64,000 nt of DNA from Chitinispirillales bacterium ANBcel5. Lineage in GTDB: Bacteria > Fibrobacterota > Chitinivibrionia > Chitinivibrionales > Chitinispirillaceae. Positions 49,766-59,400 of this stretch are shown one piece after another. How positions within the stretch are numbered: the stretch's first letter is position 1; each line of letters begins with the position of its first letter. The notes below the pieces were generated by a model. That model was not told the origin of the DNA. It did no database searches and worked only from the letters and a program-made list of their open reading frames with translations. The stretch lies in contig JARUKZ010000002.1 in NCBI GenBank assembly GCA_029688955.1, forward strand, positions 62,001-126,000. Direction: 5' to 3'. The position numbers and the translations under genes were made by a program.

Positions 49766-50950
49766 ATGCAGATAACTATAGACCAATTCCTTTCACTCAT
49801 GCGTGATACCATTGAGCCAAGGCGTACGATTGTTAAAGCTATGATTGAAAACTATAAGCCAGACGAAAGTGCAATACAAAAGCTTAACGATATATCACAG
49901 ACCCTTAACACTATCCCAATTATTGATAACCACCGGGTCCTTTTAATCGAAAACAAGCAGGTCTACACAGACCTTGGATATGAAGTTGAAGAGATAAGAA
50001 GAGATTTAAACTTTCTAAAGCACGGAGAAGAGGCTCTGTTTAAATCTTTTTCAGAGAGTAATCCCCGCTTTGATTTAGAAGTGAAACAAGGTGTAGACTA
50101 TTTAAAAGACCACCAGATCGACTGCTTTATTTCTGACAGAGATGGAACTGTAAATAATTACTGTGGCCGTTACTTGTCCTCGATTCAGTCTACTTACAAC
50201 GCCCTGTTTCTTTCTCATTATGCAAAAACTGTCAAATACCCTATTCTCCTTACAGCTGCACCACTTGAAAATGTTGGTTTAAGAGATATAAGTGTTAATC
50301 CGGAGAATCTGTTCATTTATGCCGGTTCCAAGGGGCGGGAGTTAAGGGATAAGTTTGGAAAAAAAAGTTCGCTGTCAATACCCAAATCCAAACAGCGTTT
50401 TCTCGACCAATTGAACATTGAGCTAAAAAGTATTCTTCAGAATCCTCAGTACAAGGTATTTGGATACATTGGGTCCGGCTTACAACTTAAATTTGGTCAA
50501 AGCACGATAGCAAGACAAGATATCTACTCTTCAGTAAGTTCACAAAAAAGTAGCGACTTTAAAAACATCATCGAGGACATTGTAAGAAAAATAGATCCTA
50601 GTGAGAACAATTTAATAATAGAAGATACAGGGATGGATATAGAAATTATCTTAACGGTAGATGGCAATTCCGAAGCAAAAGAATTTGACAAAGGTGATGG
50701 TGTGAAATTTATTGCCGAAAAACTAAATCTGTTGAATAGCTCAAAAAACATTCTTGTGTGCGGTGACACTCGCTCAGATATACCAATGATAAAAACATGT
50801 CTTTCCACATTTCCATCTACAAAAGCGATCTTTGTAACCGAAGATGAAAAACTAATTAAAGAAGTAAAAGGGGTATATTCAGATACATTGATTCTCTCAA
50901 CACCAGATACTCTGATAACTACACTCAAAGAAACAGCAAGAGGCAAATAA
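49766..50950 (+). CDS. HAD-superfamily phosphatase, trehalose-6-phosphate-phosphatase-like
   Basis: 394 aa, soluble. HAD motif I is DRDGT (124-128) and motif IV is GDTRSD (333-338). The DKGDGVKFIAEKL stretch between them resembles the cap-end region of trehalose-6-phosphate and sugar-phosphate phosphatases. About 110 N-terminal residues are helical and unassigned. No trehalose synthase gene lies nearby, so the substrate is open; a compatible-solute role would fit but is not shown. GGGAGG lies nine bases before the ATG. Its 3' end forms a terminator. Confidence 0.7.
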   Translation: MQITIDQFLSLMRDTIEPRRTIVKAMIENYKPDESAIQKLNDISQTLNTIPIIDNHRVLLIENKQVYTDLGYEVEEIRRDLNFLKHGEEALFKSFSESNPRFDLEVKQGVDYLKDHQIDCFISDRDGTVNNYCGRYLSSIQSTYNALFLSHYAKTVKYPILLTAAPLENVGLRDISVNPENLFIYAGSKGRELRDKFGKKSSLSIPKSKQRFLDQLNIELKSILQNPQYKVFGYIGSGLQLKFGQSTIARQDIYSSVSSQKSSDFKNIIEDIVRKIDPSENNLIIEDTGMDIEIILTVDGNSEAKEFDKGDGVKFIAEKLNLLNSSKNILVCGDTRSDIPMIKTCLSTFPSTKAIFVTEDEKLIKEVKGVYSDTLILSTPDTLITTLKETARGK

Positions 50951-50968
50951 TATTGCCTCTTTTATTTT
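50938..50968 (+). terminator. Rho-independent terminator of the HAD gene
   Basis: A perfect 9-bp stem AAGAGGCAA/TTGCCTCTT with a six-base loop overlaps the stop codon of the HAD gene and is followed by TTATTTT. On the other strand the same stem could help end the pcm transcript, although its T run is poor. Confidence 0.8.
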
Positions 50969-50981
50969 CGTATTGTTTCGT

Positions 50982-51764
50982 TTAATAGGTTTTTCCTTCA
51001 AAATCTACCATTGGGACAAAACGAACCGGAATAATGGCATCTTTTTTCAGTTCATCACCTATTTTAGTCATTAACACCAACTCCTGACTTCCATCTTCAC
51101 CTACAGGAATAATCATCTTTCCCCCGTCCTTAAGCTGTTCAATAAGTGGTTCGGGGACATGTGTAGGGGAACAGGTTACTATAATTGCATCAAACGGCGC
51201 ATGATCAGGCCACCCCTTATAGCCATCTCCTATTTTCACATACACGTTATCACAAAGATCATCTAAGACCTTTTTTGCTCGTTTTCCAAGAGATTCAACA
51301 ATTTCTATTGTGTAGACTTCTTTGCACAACTCAGCAAGTACTGCAGCCTGATACCCTGAACCGGTACCTATTTCAAGCACTCTCATTTCAGTGTGTGGTT
51401 CTATTACCTGTGTCATCAGAGCCACTATAAATGGTTGTGAAATAGTTTGCCCTTCTCCAATAGGAAGAGGGTGATCCCCATAGGATAAAAACCTGACACT
51501 ATCAGGTACGAACTTGTGCCGTTTTACACTCTTTAACGCCCCAACTACCTCCCTGTTTGTTATTCCTCTAGCTTCTATCTGCTCTGAAACCATTCGTTCA
51601 CGCATTTCTCTAAACTGGCTTTCAGTTTTTATCTCCCCAGCATTTACAGAAAAACAACAAATTACTACGAAAACACTTATAACTGAAATGAAGGATAGTA
51701 ATTTATAAGATGTTATTTTCGAAGTATCATTCAAAGCAGCCATTTTTTTTCCTGAGTTTTTCAC
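50982..51764 (-). CDS. pcm: Protein-L-isoaspartate O-methyltransferase with export signal
   Basis: 260 aa. It methylates damaged L-isoaspartyl residues with S-adenosylmethionine. The SAM site is LEIGTGSGYQAA (130-141) and GEGQTISQP (103-111) is the family motif. Residues 20-42 are a hydrophobic segment after a basic start, ending CCFSVNA, which looks like a signal peptide or anchor; most Pcm proteins are cytoplasmic and lack it. The start is GTG at 51764 with GGAG seven bases upstream, so the extension is translated. It is 91 bp downstream of purF. Confidence 0.92.
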   Translation of the reverse strand: MKNSGKKMAALNDTSKITSYKLLSFISVISVFVVICCFSVNAGEIKTESQFREMRERMVSEQIEARGITNREVVGALKSVKRHKFVPDSVRFLSYGDHPLPIGEGQTISQPFIVALMTQVIEPHTEMRVLEIGTGSGYQAAVLAELCKEVYTIEIVESLGKRAKKVLDDLCDNVYVKIGDGYKGWPDHAPFDAIIVTCSPTHVPEPLIEQLKDGGKMIIPVGEDGSQELVLMTKIGDELKKDAIIPVRFVPMVDFEGKTY

Positions 51765-51855
51765 CTATCTTCTCCTTTCCCGGTATTTACCTAAACAGTA
51801 TATACTCAAATATATTACTTTTGCTGCTCTGATAAAAATATACCTTAAGAAGAAT

Positions 51856-53274
51856 TTATATGGTACAGGTACATTCTACTTTAGACTTTGATCTTTTTTG
51901 AGTGCCTGCTACATTGCGTTTCCCATTGAAACACTCGATACAGTAATCGTTTCTATTTTTAAAAGCAGAAAGAACGCCTTCTATACTCAAATACCCAAGC
52001 GTATCAGCTCCAATGAATCTTCTAACCTCATCTATATCACAACCAGCGGCAATGAGCTCCTCCCTGGTGGCAAAATCGATTCCATAAAAGCATGGAAAAC
52101 GAGTGGGTGGTGAGGCTATTCTAAGATGAATCTCCTTTGCACCAGCTTTACGAAGACTATGTATTCTCTGACGGGCAGTATTCCCTCTAACAATAGAATC
52201 ATCAACAACTATAATACGTTTTCCATTCACTACATCGGGTAAAACTGAAAGTTTCATATCCAAACTTTGTTTGCGCTGATTTGAATTTGGCATAATAAAT
52301 GTTCTGCCCACATAGTGGTTTCTTATAAATCCATAATCCAGAGGGATACCGCTTTCTCTAGAATATCCCAGTGCAGCAGAATTACCACTGTCCGGAACGG
52401 GAATTACAATATCTGCCTCCACGTAGTGCTCACGGGCAAGTTGGCAACCATAATGAGAGCGTACATTGTGTACATTGTGACCAAAAACAGTGCTGTCTGG
52501 CCTGGCAAAATAGATCATCTCAAACAAACATTGTGAGAGGTTAGTTTGTTGTTTATCCACAAACATTTCAGAGTGTAACCCTGAATCATTTACAATGACC
52601 ATTTCACCTGGTTTAAGATCACGAATATATTGAGCGCCGGTTTGTTTAAGAGCACAGGTTTCACTGGCAAAAAACCACGCATTCCCGCATTTTCCTATAG
52701 ACAGAGGACGATACCCCCATGGATCACGGGCAGCGATAACACAAGATGGCCTCATCAATAAAAAAGCAAACGCCCCGCGTAGTTGTGCCAACGCTCGTGC
52801 TATCCGATGCTGATTATGCCTGTAAATTGGATCGGCCAATATATGCAACAGCACTTCACTGTCGGTAGTTGTTTGAAAAATGGACCCTGACTCCTCATAC
52901 ATCTGCCTGAGCGAATCAGCATTAACCAGATTACCATTATGAGCAACAGCCCATGTTCCATCTATACACTGCACAATAATTGGCTGTACGTTTTCTATGC
53001 ACGAATCACCGGTGGTTGAATATCTAACATGTCCGATTCCAATATTACCTTTTAATTGTTTAATCGTTCTGCTTGAAAAAACTTCGCTCACAAGTCCACA
53101 TCCTTTTGATGAGCGGATATTCTGACCATCACTTACTACAATTCCAGCACCTTCCTGACCCCTGTGTTGCAATGAAAAAAGACCATTATATAACGTAGAT
53201 GCAGCATCTTCAAGGCCGTAGACACCGAATATACCACATTTCTCACGAGGGCTGTTTTCCATAGTTTCAGCCAT
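51856..53274 (-). CDS. purF: Amidophosphoribosyltransferase (glutamine PRPP amidotransferase)
   Basis: 472 aa. It makes phosphoribosylamine from PRPP and glutamine, the first step of purine synthesis. The catalytic Cys13 (KCGIFGVYG) follows a 12-residue propeptide. The PRPP motif is IIVVDDSIVRGNTARQ. Cysteines in FPCFYGIDF and CIECF near the C terminus match the [4Fe-4S] form known from Bacillus subtilis. The ATG at 53274 is assumed; one at 53262 is possible. It follows pyrG by 76 bp. Confidence 0.95.
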   Translation of the reverse strand: MAETMENSPREKCGIFGVYGLEDAASTLYNGLFSLQHRGQEGAGIVVSDGQNIRSSKGCGLVSEVFSSRTIKQLKGNIGIGHVRYSTTGDSCIENVQPIIVQCIDGTWAVAHNGNLVNADSLRQMYEESGSIFQTTTDSEVLLHILADPIYRHNQHRIARALAQLRGAFAFLLMRPSCVIAARDPWGYRPLSIGKCGNAWFFASETCALKQTGAQYIRDLKPGEMVIVNDSGLHSEMFVDKQQTNLSQCLFEMIYFARPDSTVFGHNVHNVRSHYGCQLAREHYVEADIVIPVPDSGNSAALGYSRESGIPLDYGFIRNHYVGRTFIMPNSNQRKQSLDMKLSVLPDVVNGKRIIVVDDSIVRGNTARQRIHSLRKAGAKEIHLRIASPPTRFPCFYGIDFATREELIAAGCDIDEVRRFIGADTLGYLSIEGVLSAFKNRNDYCIECFNGKRNVAGTQKRSKSKVECTCTI

Positions 53275-53350
53275 ACCTTTCTTTTTTTATATGAGAAAGA
53301 CCTGAATTAAAAAAGGTCATTTGTAACTTTCATCCCATACTTTCTTGATT

Positions 53351-55003
53351 TCAAACCATCGCATACTTTTCTTCTTCTTTTTCATTTATACTAAAATCAA
53401 GTGAAGCCCCGATGAATTCTTTAAACAATGGATTAGCTTTAAGGGGAGTAGATTGATATTCAGGGTGAAACTGACATGCTATATACCATTTGTGTGATGG
53501 TATCTCTATTATTTCAGCTATAAAATCTGAAGATACTCCACTTATTATCATCCCGTTTTCTTCCATTATTTTTTTATATTCGTTGTTGAACTCAAATCGA
53601 TGCCTGTGCCTCTCCTCTATACACTCTTTACCATATATTCTATAGGCTTGTGTGTCTGGTAAAATTTTACATACTTTTGATCCCAATCTCATGGATCCAC
53701 CTTGTTTTTTCACATTTTGCTGTCCTTTCATGAGCTGAATAACTTTATCAGCGCAACTGGGATCAAACTCTTCGCTGTTTGCATTCTCAAAGCCACAACA
53801 CTCCCGGGCGAATTCAATCACAGCACAATGCATTCCCAAACATATCCCAAGAAAAGGGACCATGTGTTTACGGGCGAAACCAGCAGCCATTATTTTACCC
53901 TCAATACCCCTATCTCCAAACCCACCAGGAATTAAAATACCATCACATCCTCTTAAAAGCGCCTCAGGTCCGCACTCTTCAATTTTCTCAGATTCAACCA
54001 TATGTAGCACAACTTTTACATTTTGAGCAATGCCTCCATGAGTAAGTGATTCGTACACACTTTTGTATGCGTCCTGCAAACTTATATACTTGCCCACAAT
54101 ACCTATTTTGACCTGACCATTACAGGGATGAATCAGCCTGTTAAGCATTGTACCCCAATCAGACATATTTAGTGGTTTCACCTGAAGATCCAATTGTTTC
54201 AAACAGTGAATATCAAGCTTCTGTTTTTTTAATTCCCTGGGGACCTCGTAGATTGAATTCTCCACATCCTTCTCTTCTATCACAAGCTCTTTATCTACAT
54301 TACAAAAAAGCGAAATCTTATCCCGGTGTTCTTTGCCCAACTCAACTTCACTTCGACAAATTATAATATCAGGAAAAATACCTATAGATCTCAACAAACT
54401 AACACTTTGTTGAGATGGTTTTGTCTTTAACTCTCCTGCAGCCCGAAGGTAAGGAACGAGTGTCATGTGTATAAAGAGTCCGTTTTTACGCCCTATCTCC
54501 TGTCTGTATTGTCTAATGGCCTCTAAAAAGGGTAGCGATTCTATATCACCTGATGTTCCACCGATCTCTGTAATGACAATATCTACATCCTCTGACTCGA
54601 CTGCCTGAATTGATTTTTTTATTTCATCGGTGATGTGAGGAATTACCTGAACAGTTCCTCCCATATACCCACCATCACGCTCTCTTTTAATAACATTGCT
54701 GTAAATTCTGCCTGTAGTAAAATTACTTGCCTGGGTACATTCTATGTCGGTAAATCTCTCATAATGCCCCAGATCCAAATCAGTCTCTGCACCATCAGCA
54801 GTTACATATACCTCACCGTGCTGATAGGGGGACATCGTCCCAGGATCAACATTTATATATGGATCGAATTTTTGCAATTTTACTGAGTACCCTCTGCGTT
54901 TAAGCAGTAGTGCGATAGACGCAGCGGTCAGTCCTTTTCCAAGAGAAGAGACCACTCCTCCGGTAATAAAAATGTGTTTTGTTTGTTGACCTCCCTTTGG
55001 CAC
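53351..55003 (-). CDS. pyrG: CTP synthase
   Basis: 550 aa. It aminates UTP to CTP with glutamine and ATP. The synthase domain starts HIFITGGVVSSLGKGLTAAS and the class I glutamine amidotransferase domain has its nucleophile in GICLGMHCA and the His-Glu pair in FHPEYQS. The start is GTG at 55003 with AAGGGG eight bases upstream and 16 bp after gltD; an ATG at 55027 would overlap gltD and lacks a clear site. Confidence 0.95.
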   Translation of the reverse strand: MPKGGQQTKHIFITGGVVSSLGKGLTAASIALLLKRRGYSVKLQKFDPYINVDPGTMSPYQHGEVYVTADGAETDLDLGHYERFTDIECTQASNFTTGRIYSNVIKRERDGGYMGGTVQVIPHITDEIKKSIQAVESEDVDIVITEIGGTSGDIESLPFLEAIRQYRQEIGRKNGLFIHMTLVPYLRAAGELKTKPSQQSVSLLRSIGIFPDIIICRSEVELGKEHRDKISLFCNVDKELVIEEKDVENSIYEVPRELKKQKLDIHCLKQLDLQVKPLNMSDWGTMLNRLIHPCNGQVKIGIVGKYISLQDAYKSVYESLTHGGIAQNVKVVLHMVESEKIEECGPEALLRGCDGILIPGGFGDRGIEGKIMAAGFARKHMVPFLGICLGMHCAVIEFARECCGFENANSEEFDPSCADKVIQLMKGQQNVKKQGGSMRLGSKVCKILPDTQAYRIYGKECIEERHRHRFEFNNEYKKIMEENGMIISGVSSDFIAEIIEIPSHKWYIACQFHPEYQSTPLKANPLFKEFIGASLDFSINEKEEEKYAMV

Positions 55004-55019
55004 CAGATCATCCCCTTTC

Positions 55020-56447
55020 CTAAGCATTATTTTTTTTTCTAATAAATTTTTCTACCGTATCAGCACAGTCTAAACCATCAGCAATTGCCTTCACGACTAA
55101 AGACGGTCCTTTTGTTATATCCCCGGTGGCAAAAACACCTTCATGTGATGTCACTCCCTCCTCACTACTCCAAATAAAACCATTATTGCTTCGCTCAAGT
55201 CGAAACTCTTCCGCAGAACTAACACATCCTGGCCCCGTAAACCCCATGGCAATCAAAACAAGCTCAGCTTTTAATGTAAACTCAGAACCCGGAATTTCAA
55301 TAGGATTTTTACCTCCATTTTCATCTTTACCCCATTTAACCTCACAACACCGCACCTCAGAGACTTTACCTTCATTACCTACTATTTTCTTTGTCATTAC
55401 AGACCATTTTCTCTCTCCCCCTTCTTTGTGACTACTTGACTCTCTTAACTTATAAGGCCACTCCGGCCAGGGAGTTTCGGAGGATCGAACTAAAGGCGGC
55501 TTAGGCATAATTTCTATCTGAACGACTTTTTTTGCACCCTGTCTTAAAGCAGTACCAAGACAATCTGAACCGGTATCCCCACCACCTATCACCACTACAG
55601 ACTTATCCTTAGCAGAAATTAAAGTCTGATCAGACACATTTTCACCACCATTAATTCGATTCTGCAGTGTCAGATACGGTAAGGCATAATGAACCCCGTT
55701 CAAGTCACCACCTGGAACATTTAATTGACGCGGTGTTCTGGCCCCCCCTGCTAAAACCACCGCGTCAAAAGTTCTATGTAAATACGATGAAGAAATATCC
55801 GACCCTATAGTTACAGATGTCTTGAACGTAATGCCCTCTTCCTGCATCAGTTTAATACGCCTATCGATCACCCATTTTTCCAGTTTGAAATCAGGGATAC
55901 CGTAACGTAACAACCCTCCTGGTTTTTCTGCACTTTCAAAAACCGTAACAGTGTATCCTTTTTGGTTTAGTTTCCAGGCGACAGCTAGTCCCGCAGGCCC
56001 AGATCCAACCACTGCTACATTTTCCTGTTTCCTATGTGATGGTAAAGCGGGTTTTGCCAAACCAGTTTGAAATGCCTGCTCGACAATATTATACTCAATT
56101 TGCCGTATATTCACCGGTTCTTCGTTAATCCCTGCAACACAGGAACCCTCACACAATGCAGGGCATATGCGAGCAGTAAATTCGGGAAACGGGTTGGTAA
56201 GAGTAAGAATATTCCATGCCTCTGCCCACCTGCCCATAGCTACCAGTTCATTGAATTCGGGTATTACGTTCCCAAGAGTACAACCATAACCATGACAGAA
56301 CGGTACACCGCAATCCATACAGATTCTTGCCTGATCTGTTATTTGATCTGATGTGAGGAACAACTCAACAGCCAACCAATCATTGATACATTGCGATGCT
56401 TTTCTGTATTCAGGTTTTTTTCTTTGTAAAACGTTTTGATTATTCAT
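55020..56447 (-). CDS. gltD: Glutamate synthase small subunit
   Basis: 475 aa. It passes electrons from NAD(P)H through FAD and two iron-sulfur clusters to GltB. N-terminal cysteines are in QARICMDCGVPFCH and GCTLGNVIPE. The FAD site is VVGSGPAGLAVAW and the second nucleotide site is VVIGGGDTGSDCLG. Its start overlaps the gltB stop (ATGA), typical of coupled subunits. Confidence 0.96.
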   Translation of the reverse strand: MNNQNVLQRKKPEYRKASQCINDWLAVELFLTSDQITDQARICMDCGVPFCHGYGCTLGNVIPEFNELVAMGRWAEAWNILTLTNPFPEFTARICPALCEGSCVAGINEEPVNIRQIEYNIVEQAFQTGLAKPALPSHRKQENVAVVGSGPAGLAVAWKLNQKGYTVTVFESAEKPGGLLRYGIPDFKLEKWVIDRRIKLMQEEGITFKTSVTIGSDISSSYLHRTFDAVVLAGGARTPRQLNVPGGDLNGVHYALPYLTLQNRINGGENVSDQTLISAKDKSVVVIGGGDTGSDCLGTALRQGAKKVVQIEIMPKPPLVRSSETPWPEWPYKLRESSSHKEGGERKWSVMTKKIVGNEGKVSEVRCCEVKWGKDENGGKNPIEIPGSEFTLKAELVLIAMGFTGPGCVSSAEEFRLERSNNGFIWSSEEGVTSHEGVFATGDITKGPSLVVKAIADGLDCADTVEKFIRKKNNA

Positions 56448-59400
56448 GCTAACACTTCTTTCGGTTTTGAAATAAACTTTTCTTTTTTTATGCCACTCAG
56501 AGCACGTCGGTATTCCATTGGAAACACTTTAATAAAGAAAGGTAGTGTAGCTTCCCAATTTTGTAGAATATCACGAGCATAAACACTTCCCGTATAGGCT
56601 ACATGCTGTTCAATCAACGATCTTAATTCCCTCACGTCTTCAGAGTTTTTAACCAACTCAAGATCAATCATTTCAAGATTACACTTATTATCAAACATGC
56701 CGGTTTTATCCAATACATAGGCGATTCCACCACTCATACCTGCTCCAAAATTCACCCCTGTTTCACCCAGCACAACGACTTTACCTCCCGTCATGTATTC
56801 ACAGCCATGGTCACCAATTCCTTCAACCACCGCAACAGCACCACTATTACGAATTGCGAATCTTTCTCCTGCCTGACCATTAATAAAGACCTGTCCACTT
56901 GTTGCACCGTATAGTATCACATTTCCAGCTATGGTGTTAAAAGTTGTATCATAAGTAGCCTGTGGTGATGGCCTTATAATTACTCTTGCACCAGAAAGCC
57001 CTTTGGCGACATAGTCATTTGCTTCTCCTTCCAATATAAAAGAGATACCCTTTGCCCCAAAGGCTGCAAAGCTCTGCCCGGCAGTCCCTTTGAAACTCAG
57101 TGTAAGAGTACTCTCAGGCAATCCATTACTACCATAACGTTTAGCCACTTCACTTGAAACTATAGTACCAACACTTCTGTGAATATTTCTGATATCAAAC
57201 TTAAGATACGTTTTCTTTCTATCTTTTAAGGCTTCAGCACACTTCGATAGAATTGAATAATCGAGAGCCTTTTCAAGCCCATGATTTTGTTTTCTTGTAC
57301 ACCGTGGATCATCATAAGCACTATCAGGACGGTAGAATAACGGTTCAAGATTAAGTCCCTTTGCCTTCCAAAACTCAATTGCGTCATTGGTCTCAAGCAA
57401 GTCTGATCGCCCAATCATATCATCAAATTTTCTAAATCCAAGCTGGGCCATGTAACTTCTAAGCTCCTCGGCTACCATAGTGAAATAGTTTACAATATAC
57501 TCAGGCTTACCGCTGAATTTTTTTCGTAAATTTTTATCCTGAGTCGCCACTCCTACAGGACACGTATTATTGTGACATTTACGCATCATCACACACCCAC
57601 ATACAACAAGTGGCGCAGTAGCAAAACCAAATTCTTCAGCACCCAGTAGCGCAGCTACAAGTACATCCCTACCAGTTCTAAGCTGACCGTCTGTTTGTAA
57701 TTTAACCCTGCTGCGCAAGCCATTCAACATGAGTGTTTGTTGTGTTTCAGACAGCCCCAATTCCCATGGGATTCCCGCATGTTTGATTGAAGATAATGGA
57801 GCAGCCCCTGTACCACCATCATATCCACTTATTAAGATTACATCAGCATGACCTTTAGCCAATCCTGCAGCAACCGTTCCTACTCCGCATTCGGATACCA
57901 GCTTCACAGAGATTCTTGCCTCAGGATTGGCATTTTTAAGGTCATAGATAAGTTGTGCGATATCTTCAATAGAATACACATCATGATGTGGTGGTGGTGA
58001 AATCAGAGTGACACCTGGAGTAGAGTTTCTAACAGAAGCAATTTGTTCATTCACCTTATGCCCTGGCAGATGCCCCCCTTCTCCTGGTTTTGCACCTTGA
58101 GCAATTTTAATCTGTATTTCCTTGGCATTTACAAGGTATTCTATCGTTACGCCAAAGCGTCCGCTTGCGACCTGTTTAATGGCGCTGCAGCTATTATCTC
58201 CGTTTGGTAATACTTTATAGCGCGCAGAGTCTTCTCCACCTTCACCACTGTTACTCATAGCACCTAAACGATTCATAGCGATAGCCAATGTTTGATGAGC
58301 TTCAATACTTAAAGACCCAAAAGACATTGCACCAGTAGCAAATCTTTTTACAATCTCCGAAACGGGTTCAACCTCTTCAACGGGTATGGGTGAATTTGAT
58401 TTCTTTATACGAAAAAGTCCTCTTAGAGTACATAGTTTACGTGTTTGTTCATTTATCTGCTCTGCAAATTGGTTATAGATTTCTTTATCATTCTCTCGTG
58501 TAGCCCTCTGAAGCAGTTTGATGCTTTGCGGTGTCCACATATGCCGTTCACCATCTTTACGGTATTTATATTGTCCCCCCGAAGGCAAAAAAGAGGCACT
58601 CTCTTTTACAGACTCTCTGTATCGTGTATTGGCTTCGACTGCGATCTCTTCAATTCCTAAACCTTCTATTCTGGTAGGTGTACCTTCAAAATACTTCTCA
58701 ATAACTTCTCTGTTAAGGCCGATTGCCTCAAAAAAACAAGCATTACGATAACTTCTTAAAGTTGATATACCCATTTTTGACATCACTTTAAGTAATCCCT
58801 TACAGATAGCTTTTACGTAATTATCTACAGCTTCTGGTGCTGTTACATGCTTTTCAAGCCTTTTATTATTTGCCATTTCTGTAATGGTCTCAAAAGCAAG
58901 GTATGGATTGATTGCACAAGCACCATACCCCAATAACAATGCAAAATGTGATACTTCTCTAGCTTCACCGGTCTCAGCAATCAACCCGGTTTTTGTTTTT
59001 AATCCTTCACGGATTAATGAATTATGAACAGCGGAAACAGCAAGTAGCATCGGAATTGGTACTTCACCTTCTTTGAGCCCTTTATCACTTAGAACCACTA
59101 TTCTATACCCTTCACGTACCGCATTTACCGCTCTGTCACACAGGTTAGTGATAGCTCTTTTAAGAACCTTTCCGTTGCCACCAGCTTTAAATTCTGTTTT
59201 CAGTACCACGCTTTTAAAATCATCATTTTGAAGTGATGACATGCGCTTAAGATCGTCGTTGGAAAGAATAGGATGACGCATCTTAATCAGCCTCGCGTTT
59301 TCTTTTTTTTCTGTAAGAACAGACTCAGTATTCCCTATCGTGGTCATTAGAGACATAACCAGTTCTTCCCGAATGGGGTCAATTGCCGGATTAGTAACCT

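Noticed and set aside
53275-53350. Possible terminator between purF and pyrG
   Set aside because: The stem GACCT/AGGTC is only five base pairs with a ten-base loop and a short T run; too weak to break the operon.
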